Of a stretch of 64,000 bases of DNA, positions 44,250 through 52,802 are shown piece after piece. Under the pieces are notes generated by a model, which was not told where the DNA came from, did no database searches, and worked only from the letters and a program-made list of their open reading frames with translations. Positions within the stretch are counted from its first letter, which is position 1. Each line of letters opens with the position of its first letter. The stretch lies in assembly GCA_964514235.1 (NCBI GenBank), contig CAZEPV010000009.1, positions 1 to 64,000 on the forward strand. Direction: 5' to 3'. The stretch comes from JAAYRQ01 sp035647235 (GTDB taxonomy: Bacteria; Bacillota; Syntrophomonadia; Syntrophomonadales; Syntrophomonadaceae). The position numbers and the translations under genes are program-made.

Positions 44250-45398
44250 TTAAAATATTAGACTTTTTAGGACTTCGATAGCCTTTCCTAATTGTAGATC
44301 TTCACCATCTTCAATATCTATCTCAACTTCATAATCAGGGTTAATCCCTATTTCATTGATATCAGTATCGTTAGGGGTAAAATATTTCGAAGTAGTTAAT
44401 TTTAAGGCTCCCCCATCCTTTAAAGGGTAAACCGTCTGGACTAAACCCTTGCCAAATGTTTTTTCCCCTACTAATAGAGCACGCTTATTGTCTTGTAGGG
44501 CACCAGCCAATATTTCAGAAGCGCTTGCACTGTCCCCATTTACTAAAACGACTAAAGGCAGCTCAATTTTACCTGCCTGGGCTCTATGGATTCTTTCAGT
44601 TCCCTTACCATCCACTACTTTTACGACTTCGGCACCTTCATCTAAAAAGATAGAAGCAATATTAATTGCTGCATCAAAATCCCCACCACCATTAAAGCGT
44701 AAATCCAAAATTAAACCCACTATATTATCCTCATACAACAATTTATGAATACTATTAATCATTTCCTGGGAGGAATTGGCATGGAATTGGTTTAACTTAA
44801 TATAACCTAGAGGAATATTATCTTCCAAAAGCTCCTCTTCCACAGAAGGTACATTGATAATTTCCCGAATAATTTTAAAATCGTATTCCTTTTTATCCAT
44901 CTCCCGATAAACAGTTAATACCAGCTGAGTACCTGGATCTCCACGCATTAAATTAGCGGCTTCATCCTGGGTCATATGGGCAGTAGATTCACCATTTATG
45001 GCAATAATTAAATCATTGTGCTCTACTCCTGCTCCGAAGGCGGGAGTCCCTTTAATTGGAGCTACTACCTTTAGTCTGCCTTGCTCATCTTGAGAAATAT
45101 AAACCCCTATCCCACCAAATTTGGCCTCTAGGCGAATTTTCAATTCCTGCCAAGTATCCTTATCTAGATACTTGGAATATGGATCATCCAAAGAATCAAC
45201 TATACCAGCAGTAGCCCCCTGAATTAGGCCACTAGAATCGACTTCATGTAGTGCTTGACTTTTGACTAAACCAACTACACTTAAAAAAGTACCCAATCCA
45301 CTTGCATTAGTAATAAATAAAAATATCAGACTAGCTAATACAATTAGACCAATTAGGGATAATAGTGTATTTGCAGCTTTTAAAAAAGACTTTCTCAA
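44250..45398 (-). CDS. ctpA: S41 family carboxy-terminal processing protease (CtpA/CtpB)
   Basis: 382 residues. An N-terminal membrane anchor (about 12-35), a PDZ domain (about 95-175; GGIGVYISQDEQGRLKVVAPIKG) and the S41 protease core follow. The catalytic Ser is in NGDSASASEILAGALQDN, and the Lys in VGEKTFGKGLVQT, both conserved. It acts outside the membrane; in Bacillus such enzymes process regulators of sporulation or envelope proteins. It starts the minus-strand series ctpA-PDZ-ATPase-uvrB and is divergent from pstS. Confidence 0.94.
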   Translation of the reverse strand: MRKSFLKAANTLLSLIGLIVLASLIFLFITNASGLGTFLSVVGLVKSQALHEVDSSGLIQGATAGIVDSLDDPYSKYLDKDTWQELKIRLEAKFGGIGVYISQDEQGRLKVVAPIKGTPAFGAGVEHNDLIIAINGESTAHMTQDEAANLMRGDPGTQLVLTVYREMDKKEYDFKIIREIINVPSVEEELLEDNIPLGYIKLNQFHANSSQEMINSIHKLLYEDNIVGLILDLRFNGGGDFDAAINIASIFLDEGAEVVKVVDGKGTERIHRAQAGKIELPLVVLVNGDSASASEILAGALQDNKRALLVGEKTFGKGLVQTVYPLKDGGALKLTTSKYFTPNDTDINEIGINPDYEVEIDIEDGEDLQLGKAIEVLKSLIF

Positions 45399-45628
45399 AT
45401 TTTCACCACCATGTAATATATTATTACTTATATATCAGTATTATGTTACTCTAATATGAAAATGAAAACAATTCCAACTTAAAAATCTCTACTTAGATTT
45501 CATTCCTATTTTATTATACCAAGCTTATAGCACTTTTTTACTGCCCAATTTTAATTGCATACGATTTATTTTTTTAAGCTGGTATATTTGTATTTAAATT
45601 TGGCCAAATGTCTATAACCAAAAGTTAT

Positions 45629-45658
45629 TTGACTTCTTCCTGCGAGTAATAGTAAGAT
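45629..45658 (+). promoter_or_regulatory. Likely sigma-A promoter of pstSCAB
   Basis: TTGACT, 18-base spacer, TAAGAT, about 35 bases before the pstS start. The 295-base gap to the divergent ctpA gene (45399-45693) is otherwise AT-rich; no clear PhoP box could be identified by eye. Confidence 0.5.
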
Positions 45659-45693
45659 GTAAAAAACATTATATTTAAGGGGAGTTGTGCAGG

Positions 45694-46599
45694 ATGAAAA
45701 AAAGCAAATGGGTTCTTTTCTTGGTTTCGGCTTTGATATTAGGCCTTTTACTAATATCTGGTTGTGCTAATGGGCAAAATAGTGGGCAAGCAAACGCCAA
45801 TAATACTATCAAGTTCGGCGGCTCGAGTACCCTAGCCCCTATTTTGGCTAAGTGTGCAGATGATTTTACGGAAGAATTTAAGACCTGGCAAAATGTTGAC
45901 AGTAATTTACCCGATGAACCCATAGTTATTTTCGTATCTACTGGTGGTTCTGGTTTCGGGGTTAAATCTGCTTTAGATGGAACCTTCGATTTTGGCATGG
46001 TGACTAGAGATTTAAGTGCAGATGAAGAAGTCAGTTTTAGTGATGGCACTATCGTACAACTAGGATCGGACGTCCTAGATGTGGCAGTTAATTATGAAAA
46101 CCCTTTAACTAAGGTTAAAACTGACCTAAGCATCGAGGAGATAATCTCCATTTTCTCTGGTGAAATTAATAGTTGGTCAGAATTAGATGAAACCTTACCA
46201 GAACGCCCCATAGTTGTAGCAGTTCGAGATTTGGGAGGCGGGGCAAGCATAGTATTTGATGATGCGATAATGAAGGGTACACCAATTAGTACTGGAGCCC
46301 TGCAACTTCCTTCTATGGGCGCTTTAGGTGGTAAAATTATGGACAATGCCGACACTATCGGATATGTTTCTAGTGGTCTGGTTAATCAAAATCCAGATAA
46401 ACTTATACCCCTTAGTGTTGATGGTATTGCACCAACTATAGAAAACATTAATTCGGGTAAATATAATATTAGTCGTCCTTTGCTATTAGTAAGTCCCCAA
46501 ACACCTGATAAATACCAAGCAGCATTTATAAATTATTTAAAATCAGATAAGGGACTAAAAGTAGTAGAGGACTTGGGCTATGTAGCTGTAGGGCAATAA
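45694..46599 (+). CDS. pstS: Phosphate ABC transporter substrate-binding lipoprotein
   Basis: 301 residues. A lipoprotein signal (basic MKKSK, hydrophobic core, lipobox LISGC near residue 22-26) anchors it outside the membrane. Phosphate-binding loops are typical: FGGSSTLAP near residue 44, STGGSGFGVKSALDG and the VTRDLS segment. ATG at 45694 follows GGGGAG. The 3' end (from 46561) is repeated after an assembly gap; the first copy ends the gene with TAA at 46597-46599. First gene of pstSCAB. Confidence 0.92.
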   Translation: MKKSKWVLFLVSALILGLLLISGCANGQNSGQANANNTIKFGGSSTLAPILAKCADDFTEEFKTWQNVDSNLPDEPIVIFVSTGGSGFGVKSALDGTFDFGMVTRDLSADEEVSFSDGTIVQLGSDVLDVAVNYENPLTKVKTDLSIEEIISIFSGEINSWSELDETLPERPIVVAVRDLGGGASIVFDDAIMKGTPISTGALQLPSMGALGGKIMDNADTIGYVSSGLVNQNPDKLIPLSVDGIAPTIENINSGKYNISRPLLLVSPQTPDKYQAAFINYLKSDKGLKVVEDLGYVAVGQ

Positions 46600-46770
46600 C
46601 AATTCAAGTAGAACTNNNNNNNNNNNNNNNNNNNNNNNNNNNNNNNNNNNNNNNNNNNNNNNNNNNNNNNNNNNNNNNNNNNNNNNNNNNNNNNNNNNNN
46701 NNNNNNNNNNNNNNNGTAGTAGAGGACTTGGGCTATGTAGCTGTAGGGCAATAACAATTCAAGTAGAACT
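46561..46770. other. Assembly gap with 55-bp duplicated flanks (pstS end)
   Basis: Bases 46561-46615 and 46716-46770 are identical and carry the pstS C-terminal codons and stop, with 100 N between. The second copy is an artefact of the join, not a duplicated gene end. The true pstS-pstC gap is 155 bases shorter. Confidence 0.95.
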
Positions 46771-46828
46771 AAGGTGCAGGACTAGTCTGGCCCTTAGCTT
46801 AATCTTTTATTTATATCGAGGTTGAATT

Positions 46829-47698
46829 ATGTCTTTAAAAGAAAATCTTATCCGAATTTTTTTCTTTAGCATAGCTATTGTATCGGCTTTGCTGCTTGTT
46901 TTCATTTTGTTTTTTATTTTAAAAGAATCAGGGGCAATTTGGGCCCAAGTGGGAATTATTAATTTCTTAACTAAGTCTACTTGGCAGCCTATGGCTACAC
47001 CACCCCAATTTAGTATTCTGCCTATGTTAGTCAGTACTTTGTGGGTTGCATTTGGGGCACTTGTCATAGCTATCCCATTTGGTTTTGCTTGTGCCATTTT
47101 TTTGGCTGAATTTGCCCCAGCTGCATTAGCTAGACTAATCCGCCCAGTTTTAAATATGCTGACGGGGATTCCTTCAGTAGTCTATGGTTTTTTAGGTGCT
47201 ACAGTATTAATTAAGTATTTAGAAGTAAGCTTTGACTTGGCTAGCGGTGAATCACTTTTTGCTGCCTCCCTAGTTTTGGCTCTTATGGTTTTGCCTTTTA
47301 TCATAGCTAATTCTGAAAATGCCCTACGTTCGGTAGCTCAAGAATACCGCCAAGCAAGCATAGCCTTAGGTGTCTCTAAACAATATACGGCTATACGCAT
47401 CTTAGTTCCTTTAGCAATTAAAGGCATGTTAGGTGCAGTAATCCTAGCCTTTGGAAGAGCCATAGGCGAAACTATGGCTGTCTTAATGTTAGCTGGTAAC
47501 ACCCTCACAATTCCTTTCTCTTGGTTTGCCAAGGGTGAACCCCTACCAGCTTTGATTGCTTTGGAACTTGGCAGTGCTACACCAGGTACTAGCCATTACC
47601 AAGCCTTATTTGCTACTGGATTTGTTTTGATTTTAATCGTTATAATGGTCAATTTAAGCATAAATCTTTTCCTGTGGCATTGGCAAAGGGGGCTATAA
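46829..47698 (+). CDS. pstC: Phosphate ABC transporter permease PstC
   Basis: 289 residues, six transmembrane helices. The permease EAA-like loop is EYRQASIALGVSKQYTAIRI followed by VPLAIKG, and LTGIPSVVYGFLGA is the PstC/PstA family signature. It forms the membrane channel with PstA. ATG follows GAGG. The next gene begins one base after its stop. Confidence 0.94.
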   Translation: MSLKENLIRIFFFSIAIVSALLLVFILFFILKESGAIWAQVGIINFLTKSTWQPMATPPQFSILPMLVSTLWVAFGALVIAIPFGFACAIFLAEFAPAALARLIRPVLNMLTGIPSVVYGFLGATVLIKYLEVSFDLASGESLFAASLVLALMVLPFIIANSENALRSVAQEYRQASIALGVSKQYTAIRILVPLAIKGMLGAVILAFGRAIGETMAVLMLAGNTLTIPFSWFAKGEPLPALIALELGSATPGTSHYQALFATGFVLILIVIMVNLSINLFLWHWQRGL

Positions 47699-47699
47699 A

Positions 47700-48545
47700 A
47701 TGCGGTTGAGGAACTTTTTCGATAGCCTATTAATTGGAATACTTTGGTTATCGGGCCTATTTATACTTCTAATTTTGCTTGCCATTATTGTATATCTTGT
47801 TTGGCGGGGTGGCCCATTTGTCAGTATGGAATTTTTATTGACTAGCCCCAAAGGTCTCCCCTTAGGAAGTGAAGGGGGAGTTTTCCCAGCTATAAAGGGA
47901 ACCCTGTGGTTGATAGGCTTAGCCTTAGCTTGGTCACTTTTACCTGCTTTGGCAACTGCAATTTATTTAAGCGAATACCACGATAATAGCAGAATTGCTA
48001 CACTTATTAACCTGCTTATTCAAAGCATGGCAGGAGTACCCTCTATAGTTATCGGCTTATTTGTCTACGCTTTAGGAGTAGTTGCATTAGGTTGGGGTAT
48101 ATCTTTACTAGCTGGTAGTCTAGCCCTGGCTATAATGATTTTTCCCGTCTTGGCCATTTCGAGCCGAGATGCCTTACAGGCTATAGATCAGGACTATCGT
48201 TTAGTTGCTACATCTTTAGGGGTAGGCAATTCTTATACCTTACTTCGGATTGTACTTCCCCAAGCAGTTCCAGGCATCCTAGCTGGCATCCTGCTAGCCA
48301 CAGGATATGCAGCGGGGGCTACTGCACCTATAATGGTTACTGCAGCAGCTATTATTGCCAATTCCTCTGGAGTATTATTGGAACCAGTTATGGCCTTACC
48401 CTATCACCTTTACATCCTTTTTAATGAACATATTTCTTTGGACCAGGCTTATGCTACTGCTTTAGTCCTGGTTGGTTTGCTTTTGATTATAAATTTTTTG
48501 GCTTTATGGTTACAAAGGTTATCGGAAAGGACTAATGCCCAATGA
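47700..48545 (+). CDS. pstA: Phosphate ABC transporter permease PstA
   Basis: 281 residues with six transmembrane helices. SMAGVPSIVIGLFVYA matches the same family signature as PstC, and DYRLVATSLGVGNSYTLLRIVLPQAVPG is the ATPase-contacting loop. ATG follows AAAGGGGG. Its stop overlaps the pstB start (ATGA), so translation is coupled. Confidence 0.94.
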   Translation: MRLRNFFDSLLIGILWLSGLFILLILLAIIVYLVWRGGPFVSMEFLLTSPKGLPLGSEGGVFPAIKGTLWLIGLALAWSLLPALATAIYLSEYHDNSRIATLINLLIQSMAGVPSIVIGLFVYALGVVALGWGISLLAGSLALAIMIFPVLAISSRDALQAIDQDYRLVATSLGVGNSYTLLRIVLPQAVPGILAGILLATGYAAGATAPIMVTAAAIIANSSGVLLEPVMALPYHLYILFNEHISLDQAYATALVLVGLLLIINFLALWLQRLSERTNAQ

Positions 48546-49291
48546 ATGCAGTTGAATTAATCAATTTTAATAGTCAATATAGTCGTAATAAAGTTTTGCG
48601 CAATATAAATTTAATTTTTGCCCCAAATGCTATTACCGCGATTATTGGCCCTTCTGGTTGCGGAAAAACCACCTTACTTCGGAGTATTAATCGCACTGCA
48701 GAAATGGAGTCCTCTTATAAGAACCAAGGTGATATAAAAGTTTTAGGTCAATCAGTTTTTACTATAAAAGATGTGTCCAGAGTAAGGCGGCAGGTTGGCT
48801 TAGTCTATCAAACCCCTATCGCTTTACCTTTCAGCATCAAGGAAAACGTGCTCTTTGGCCCCAAATATTATGGGGAAAAAAAGCCCGCTAATTTAAATTT
48901 TATTCTAGAAGATTGTTTACAGAAAGCCGCTTTATGGGATGAGGTCAAGGACCGCCTGGATAAACCAGCTTCGCAACTCTCTGGTGGCCAAAAACAACGC
49001 TTGGCTATTGCCCGTACCCTAGCTGTAAAACCACAAGTTTTATTATTAGATGAGCCGTGTTCTAGTCTAGACCCTGCTTCCACTGGTCTAATTGAAGAAT
49101 TGTTACAGTCCCTAGCCCATGAATTAACCATTATAATAGTAACTCATAACCTTTTCCAAGCTCGCCGTATTGCAAACGAAACTGTCTTTATATTGGATGG
49201 GGAGGTCATCGAAAAGGGCCCAACTGAAACACTTTTTACCAGCCCAGTTTCTGAAAAAACTAAAAACTTTACCGCGGGCCTTTTCGGCTAG
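48542..49291 (+). CDS. pstB: Phosphate ABC transporter ATP-binding protein PstB
   Basis: 249 residues, ABC ATPase. Walker A IGPSGCGKTTLLRSINR (about residue 33-49), Q-loop VYQTPIALPFS, signature QLSGGQKQRLAIARTLA, Walker B LLLDEPCSSLDPAST and switch His in IVTHNLFQARRIAN. It powers phosphate uptake by PstCA. No phoU or two-component genes follow in the window. Confidence 0.95.
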   Translation: MNAVELINFNSQYSRNKVLRNINLIFAPNAITAIIGPSGCGKTTLLRSINRTAEMESSYKNQGDIKVLGQSVFTIKDVSRVRRQVGLVYQTPIALPFSIKENVLFGPKYYGEKKPANLNFILEDCLQKAALWDEVKDRLDKPASQLSGGQKQRLAIARTLAVKPQVLLLDEPCSSLDPASTGLIEELLQSLAHELTIIIVTHNLFQARRIANETVFILDGEVIEKGPTETLFTSPVSEKTKNFTAGLFG

Positions 49292-49370
49292 GATATAAAT
49301 TGGTGTAAGATTTTTTATCTTTTCTTGTATTAATAAATGAAAGACAATTAGATAAAGGAGAAATGCTCTT

Positions 49371-50372
49371 ATGAAATTTAGAAAAATTATAGCTGGACTT
49401 GTATCAGTGACTTTTTTGTCGCTCTCTTTTCTAGCCCCAGTGGTGGCTAACCAAGAAACCAAAGTAGCAGATAGGGTAATTATGCCCATAGAAAAATCAG
49501 ATTTCCTATCTGCGACTGGAGTTATTAAAGAAGTTAAGGATTACCATGCAGATGAAAATGCCAAGTTTATTTCTATAATTGATGGGAATGGAAATCCTGC
49601 TAACCTAATAGTAAATAAGAACACTTATGTGGTCGATGAGGTTGAATTAGTCGTAGGCTCCCAAATTATATTCTTTTATGATGCCAGTAGGCCTATGATT
49701 ATGATTTATCCACCCCAGTATAATCCCGATGTAGTAGCATTAATAGATGATTCCCGCATTATTAAGGTAGATACCTTTGATCGGGATTTAGTTAGCCGAG
49801 ACAATAGCTTAAAACTCAATATTTCCCCAGAAACTGAAATCTATTTACGGGATGGTAGTATCTATGATGGTGAAATAGCTGGCCAGCAATTATTAGTTAT
49901 TTATGATATTTCCACCAAAAGCATCCCCGCTCAGACTAATCCTAAAAGGGTAGTAGTTTTAAATGATATTACAGGGGAAAATGAAGATTTATATGATGAA
50001 AATTATAAACCTAATGTATCTAAAATGAATATCGTGGTAGATAATGATATGGTAATAATGGAACCTAAAGCGTATACCCATGCAGATGGCGCAGTAATGA
50101 TTCCCCTGCGGGTAGTTGCCGAGGCATTAGGCTATGAAGTAGGTTGGGATGGGAAAAATTATAGTATTACTTTAGATAATAGAATTAGTCTGCAAATAGA
50201 CAGCCCTAATTACACTAAATCTAATATCTCTATAACTCTTGATACAGCTCCAGCCTTAGTGGATAATACTACTTATGTACCCTTAAATTTCTTTACCAGT
50301 GTATTATTGCTTAATAATGCCTATGTTTTTGAAGGGCAGATAGATATAAATGATGGAGAAAAAATGGAATAG
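49371..50372 (+). CDS. Secreted protein with copper amine oxidase N-terminal-like domain
   Basis: 333 residues. A signal peptide covers about 1-26 (cleavage near VVANQ). Residues about 40-200 form a beta-rich region without a recognised family, with an internal repeat-like pair 'IIKVDTFDR'/'VVVLNDI'. Residues about 235-330 form a Cu_amine_oxidN1 domain: MEPKAYTHADGAVMIPLRVVAEALGYEVGWD, then ALVDNTTYVPLNFF. In Bacillota this domain is a common surface or stalk module, not a copper enzyme. ATG follows AAAGGAG. It lies between pstB and nrfH on the same strand; a link to either is unproven. Confidence 0.85.
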   Translation: MKFRKIIAGLVSVTFLSLSFLAPVVANQETKVADRVIMPIEKSDFLSATGVIKEVKDYHADENAKFISIIDGNGNPANLIVNKNTYVVDEVELVVGSQIIFFYDASRPMIMIYPPQYNPDVVALIDDSRIIKVDTFDRDLVSRDNSLKLNISPETEIYLRDGSIYDGEIAGQQLLVIYDISTKSIPAQTNPKRVVVLNDITGENEDLYDENYKPNVSKMNIVVDNDMVIMEPKAYTHADGAVMIPLRVVAEALGYEVGWDGKNYSITLDNRISLQIDSPNYTKSNISITLDTAPALVDNTTYVPLNFFTSVLLLNNAYVFEGQIDINDGEKME

Positions 50373-50628
50373 TTGCTTAAATTAGTTTAATATATAGGTA
50401 AGGGTGTACTTCTATCTTCCTTCCCCTATCCTAATTTTCTAGCTTTATTTTTATGCCTTCCAATAATCACCGCCATAAGAAATGCAATAATAAACATCTT
50501 AGTAATCTTTTCTTTTTGCAGGAATTATTAGCAGAAAAATCGAATATGGTACGAGTAACCATTAACTTGCAATCGTCTTCAGTCCAGGATAGGATAGTTT
50601 CTTTATGAAAGGAGCTGATCTAGTACTG

Positions 50629-51069
50629 ATGAATAACCGCCTTAAATGGATTGCCATTATTACTGGTCTAGGTTTTTTGGCTTTTAGTATGATGCTAGCC
50701 ATTAAAATTCCCGCTTTGGGTCTGGCTGAAGTTGAATTTTGCGGCCAATGTCATGCTATGGATGAACAAGCAGATACTTATTTGCACTCATCCCACCTCC
50801 ATGTTGCTAATTGTGGTGACTGTCATTCTCCCTATCCTCTAGTTACTGGTAGTATCTTTTCAGCTTATACTGGTACTAGAGATGTTTACCGCGTAGTCAC
50901 TAATACTACACCTCCTGTAATTACTACCATGAAACTTAGTAAACAAGTGATCCAGGATAATTGTATTAGGTGTCATGAAGGTATCCTGCATGAAATTGGC
51001 GATACAAGCGAAAATGAAGGTAACCACTGTTTTCAATGTCATAGAAGTATCGCCCATCCAAAAAAATAG
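50629..51069 (+). CDS. nrfH: Cytochrome c nitrite reductase small subunit NrfH
   Basis: 146 residues from this ATG; an ATG 24 bases upstream would add eight residues, and the spacing from AAAGGAG (14 bases) leaves the start open. One N-terminal membrane helix (about 8-28) anchors a NapC/NirT-type domain with four heme motifs: CGQCH, CGDCH, CIRCH and CFQCH. It takes electrons from menaquinol and passes them to NrfA. The stop is 18 bases before nrfA. Confidence 0.93.
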   Translation: MNNRLKWIAIITGLGFLAFSMMLAIKIPALGLAEVEFCGQCHAMDEQADTYLHSSHLHVANCGDCHSPYPLVTGSIFSAYTGTRDVYRVVTNTTPPVITTMKLSKQVIQDNCIRCHEGILHEIGDTSENEGNHCFQCHRSIAHPKK

Positions 51070-51086
51070 TAAAGGAGTGGATATGG

Positions 51087-52334
51087 TTGTCAGCAACTAG
51101 AATAAAGCAAATTGCTATGATTGTAATACCTATCCTCATTGTTTTATTAGTAATAGGAATTATACTATTCAATCGCAATAATAGTATTGTTTTAGAAGCT
51201 CCTACGGGGGAAATTGCTACTGATGAAATCGATTCCTCTGCCTGGGCTAAGTTCTACCCGGCCCATTATGACAGTTACATAACTAATTTAGAAAATACCG
51301 AAAAGCCTTCTCATTTCGAGGAGAAACCTTACCTAAAAGATATTTATGCAGGATTTGGTTTCGCAGCTGAATATAATGAGCCGCGCGGACACTTATTTAC
51401 TATTGAAGATATATCAGAGATTGATCCAGCCCGCAAAAAGTCAGGTGCATCATGCTTTACTTGCAAATCAACCCAGGTTCCCACATTGATGGATAAGTAT
51501 GGTGATGATTATTACCTTATGACTTTTGATGATATAAAAGATGAATTTACTGAACCTATAGGCTGCTTAGATTGTCATGACCCTAAGACTCAGGAGTTGA
51601 GAATATCAAGACCTGCACTTATAGAAGCTTTGGAAAGACAGGGACGGGATTTGGATAAAATACCCCAACAAGAAATGCGCAGTCTAGTTTGTGCCCAATG
51701 CCATGTTACTTATTTCTTTTATCCAGATTCAAAAAGAATTACTTTCCCTTGGGATAAAGGGTTTAAGGCTGATGAAATCCTAGATTACTATGATGAATTG
51801 GACTACAGTGAATGGACTCACCCCGATGCAGGTACTGGTTTAATTAAGCCCCGCCACGCTGAATACGAAACCTTCTTAAATAGTACCCATCAATCAGCTG
51901 GACTAGCCTGTGCTGATTGCCATATGCCTTATACAATTGTAGGCAATAAAAAAGTAAGTTCGCACAAATGGCAAAGTCCGCTAAATAATATCGAGCAGAG
52001 TTGTATGAATTGCCACCGTAATGATGCAGAATGGCTACGCTCAAGGGTTAGCACCATCCAAGGACAGACTAAAGAGAGCCAAGATTTAGCTGCGGCAGCA
52101 GTAGTGGAAGCTATAAGTGAATTGAAAATTAGTAGTAATTCTCCTGGAGTTGATGAGGGTAAACTAGCCCAAGCGCAAAAATTACATCGGGAAGCCCAAT
52201 GGTATTTAGATTTTATCGTAGTTACTAACGGTTACGGTTTCCATAACCCTACTGAGACACTCAACAATCTTAATATCGCCATGGATAAAGCCTATAAAGC
52301 CAGTCAATTGGCTCGGGAAGCTCGCAATAATTAG
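51087..52334 (+). CDS. nrfA: Cytochrome c nitrite reductase catalytic subunit NrfA
   Basis: 415 residues. Reduces nitrite to ammonium with six electrons, at the outer face of the membrane. The N-terminal hydrophobic segment (about 8-28) is an uncleaved anchor or signal. Five heme motifs appear: CFTCK at 123-127, the catalytic heme with Lys as ligand, and then CLDCH, CAQCH, CADCH and CMNCH. CAQCHVTYFF includes the conserved calcium/active-site neighbourhood. TTG at 51087 is the start, behind AAAGGAG; the nearby ATG runs into a stop. Confidence 0.96.
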   Translation: MSATRIKQIAMIVIPILIVLLVIGIILFNRNNSIVLEAPTGEIATDEIDSSAWAKFYPAHYDSYITNLENTEKPSHFEEKPYLKDIYAGFGFAAEYNEPRGHLFTIEDISEIDPARKKSGASCFTCKSTQVPTLMDKYGDDYYLMTFDDIKDEFTEPIGCLDCHDPKTQELRISRPALIEALERQGRDLDKIPQQEMRSLVCAQCHVTYFFYPDSKRITFPWDKGFKADEILDYYDELDYSEWTHPDAGTGLIKPRHAEYETFLNSTHQSAGLACADCHMPYTIVGNKKVSSHKWQSPLNNIEQSCMNCHRNDAEWLRSRVSTIQGQTKESQDLAAAAVVEAISELKISSNSPGVDEGKLAQAQKLHREAQWYLDFIVVTNGYGFHNPTETLNNLNIAMDKAYKASQLAREARNN

Positions 52335-52355
52335 ATTTTATAAGTAAAAAATTAA

Positions 52356-52388
52356 AACCGCACAAATTACGTTTGTGCGGTTAATATT
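52356..52388 (+). terminator. Terminator after nrfHA
   Basis: AACCGCACAAA and TTTGTGCGGTT form an 11-bp perfect stem with a five-base loop, then TAATATTTT. Confidence 0.8.
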
Positions 52389-52426
52389 TTGGCGCATTAC
52401 TAAGGTACACGGCTTATGTTAATTTA

Positions 52427-52600
52427 TTATGCTTCATGTTCCCGATCTTTTCTTAGGCAAACTAGGTGAAAATGCCTTTCCTCAAAGATGACATAAGGCT
52501 TCTCCCCTATCTCTCGTTTACATATTTTACAATGGGCTCTAGCAATGGCCCTTTCTTTTTCGATTTGACGCTGCTCTCTATAAGTAATCATAGTAGTCAT
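52427..52600 (-). CDS. Small zinc-finger-like protein, 57 residues
   Basis: A short gene with ATG at 52600 behind AAAGGGGCGG and stop at 52427. Residues 1-22 are a charged helix (YREQRQIEKERAIARA), followed by CKIC (Cys24, Cys27) and, 17-20 residues later, HFHLVC (His43, His45, Cys48), a treble-clef or LIM-like metal-binding pattern, then a charged tail. Function unknown. It is in the same direction as and downstream of the cDPG-synthetase-like gene, with an extended -10 promoter of its own between them. I do not recognise the family. Confidence 0.7.
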   Translation of the reverse strand: MTTMITYREQRQIEKERAIARAHCKICKREIGEKPYVIFEERHFHLVCLRKDREHEA

Positions 52601-52742
52601 GAACACCGCCCCTTTCCATTTTTACCCCTAAAGGGTTTATTAATAATCGATAACATTCCCCCCAAACTAATAAGATAAACCGCGACCTTAGTCTTGCCTT
52701 ATGTTTTTTATAAAACCGTTCTTTGTTTTATCCTTTGTATAC

Positions 52743-52751
52743 ATTATACCA
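52743..52751 (-). promoter_or_regulatory. Extended -10 promoter of the 57-residue zinc-finger gene
   Basis: TGGTATAAT on the minus strand, about 140 bases upstream of the ATG at 52600. The -35 is weak, as expected with the TGn extension. Confidence 0.5.
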
Positions 52752-52802
52752 GATGATAGCTGAATATTCCAGGTCTGTAAGCCTTGTAAAAGCTACCATA
52801 AA

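Noticed and set aside
45399..45628. PhoP (Pho) box upstream of pstS
   Set aside because: No convincing TTAACA-type direct repeats with 11-bp spacing were found, so phosphate control is not claimed.
50452..50607. A 51-codon plus-strand open frame in the nrfH leader, and a 23-codon minus-strand frame within it
   Set aside because: Neither has a ribosome site, and the peptide composition of the longer one is unlike the neighbouring genes. Probably chance frames in an AT-rich leader.
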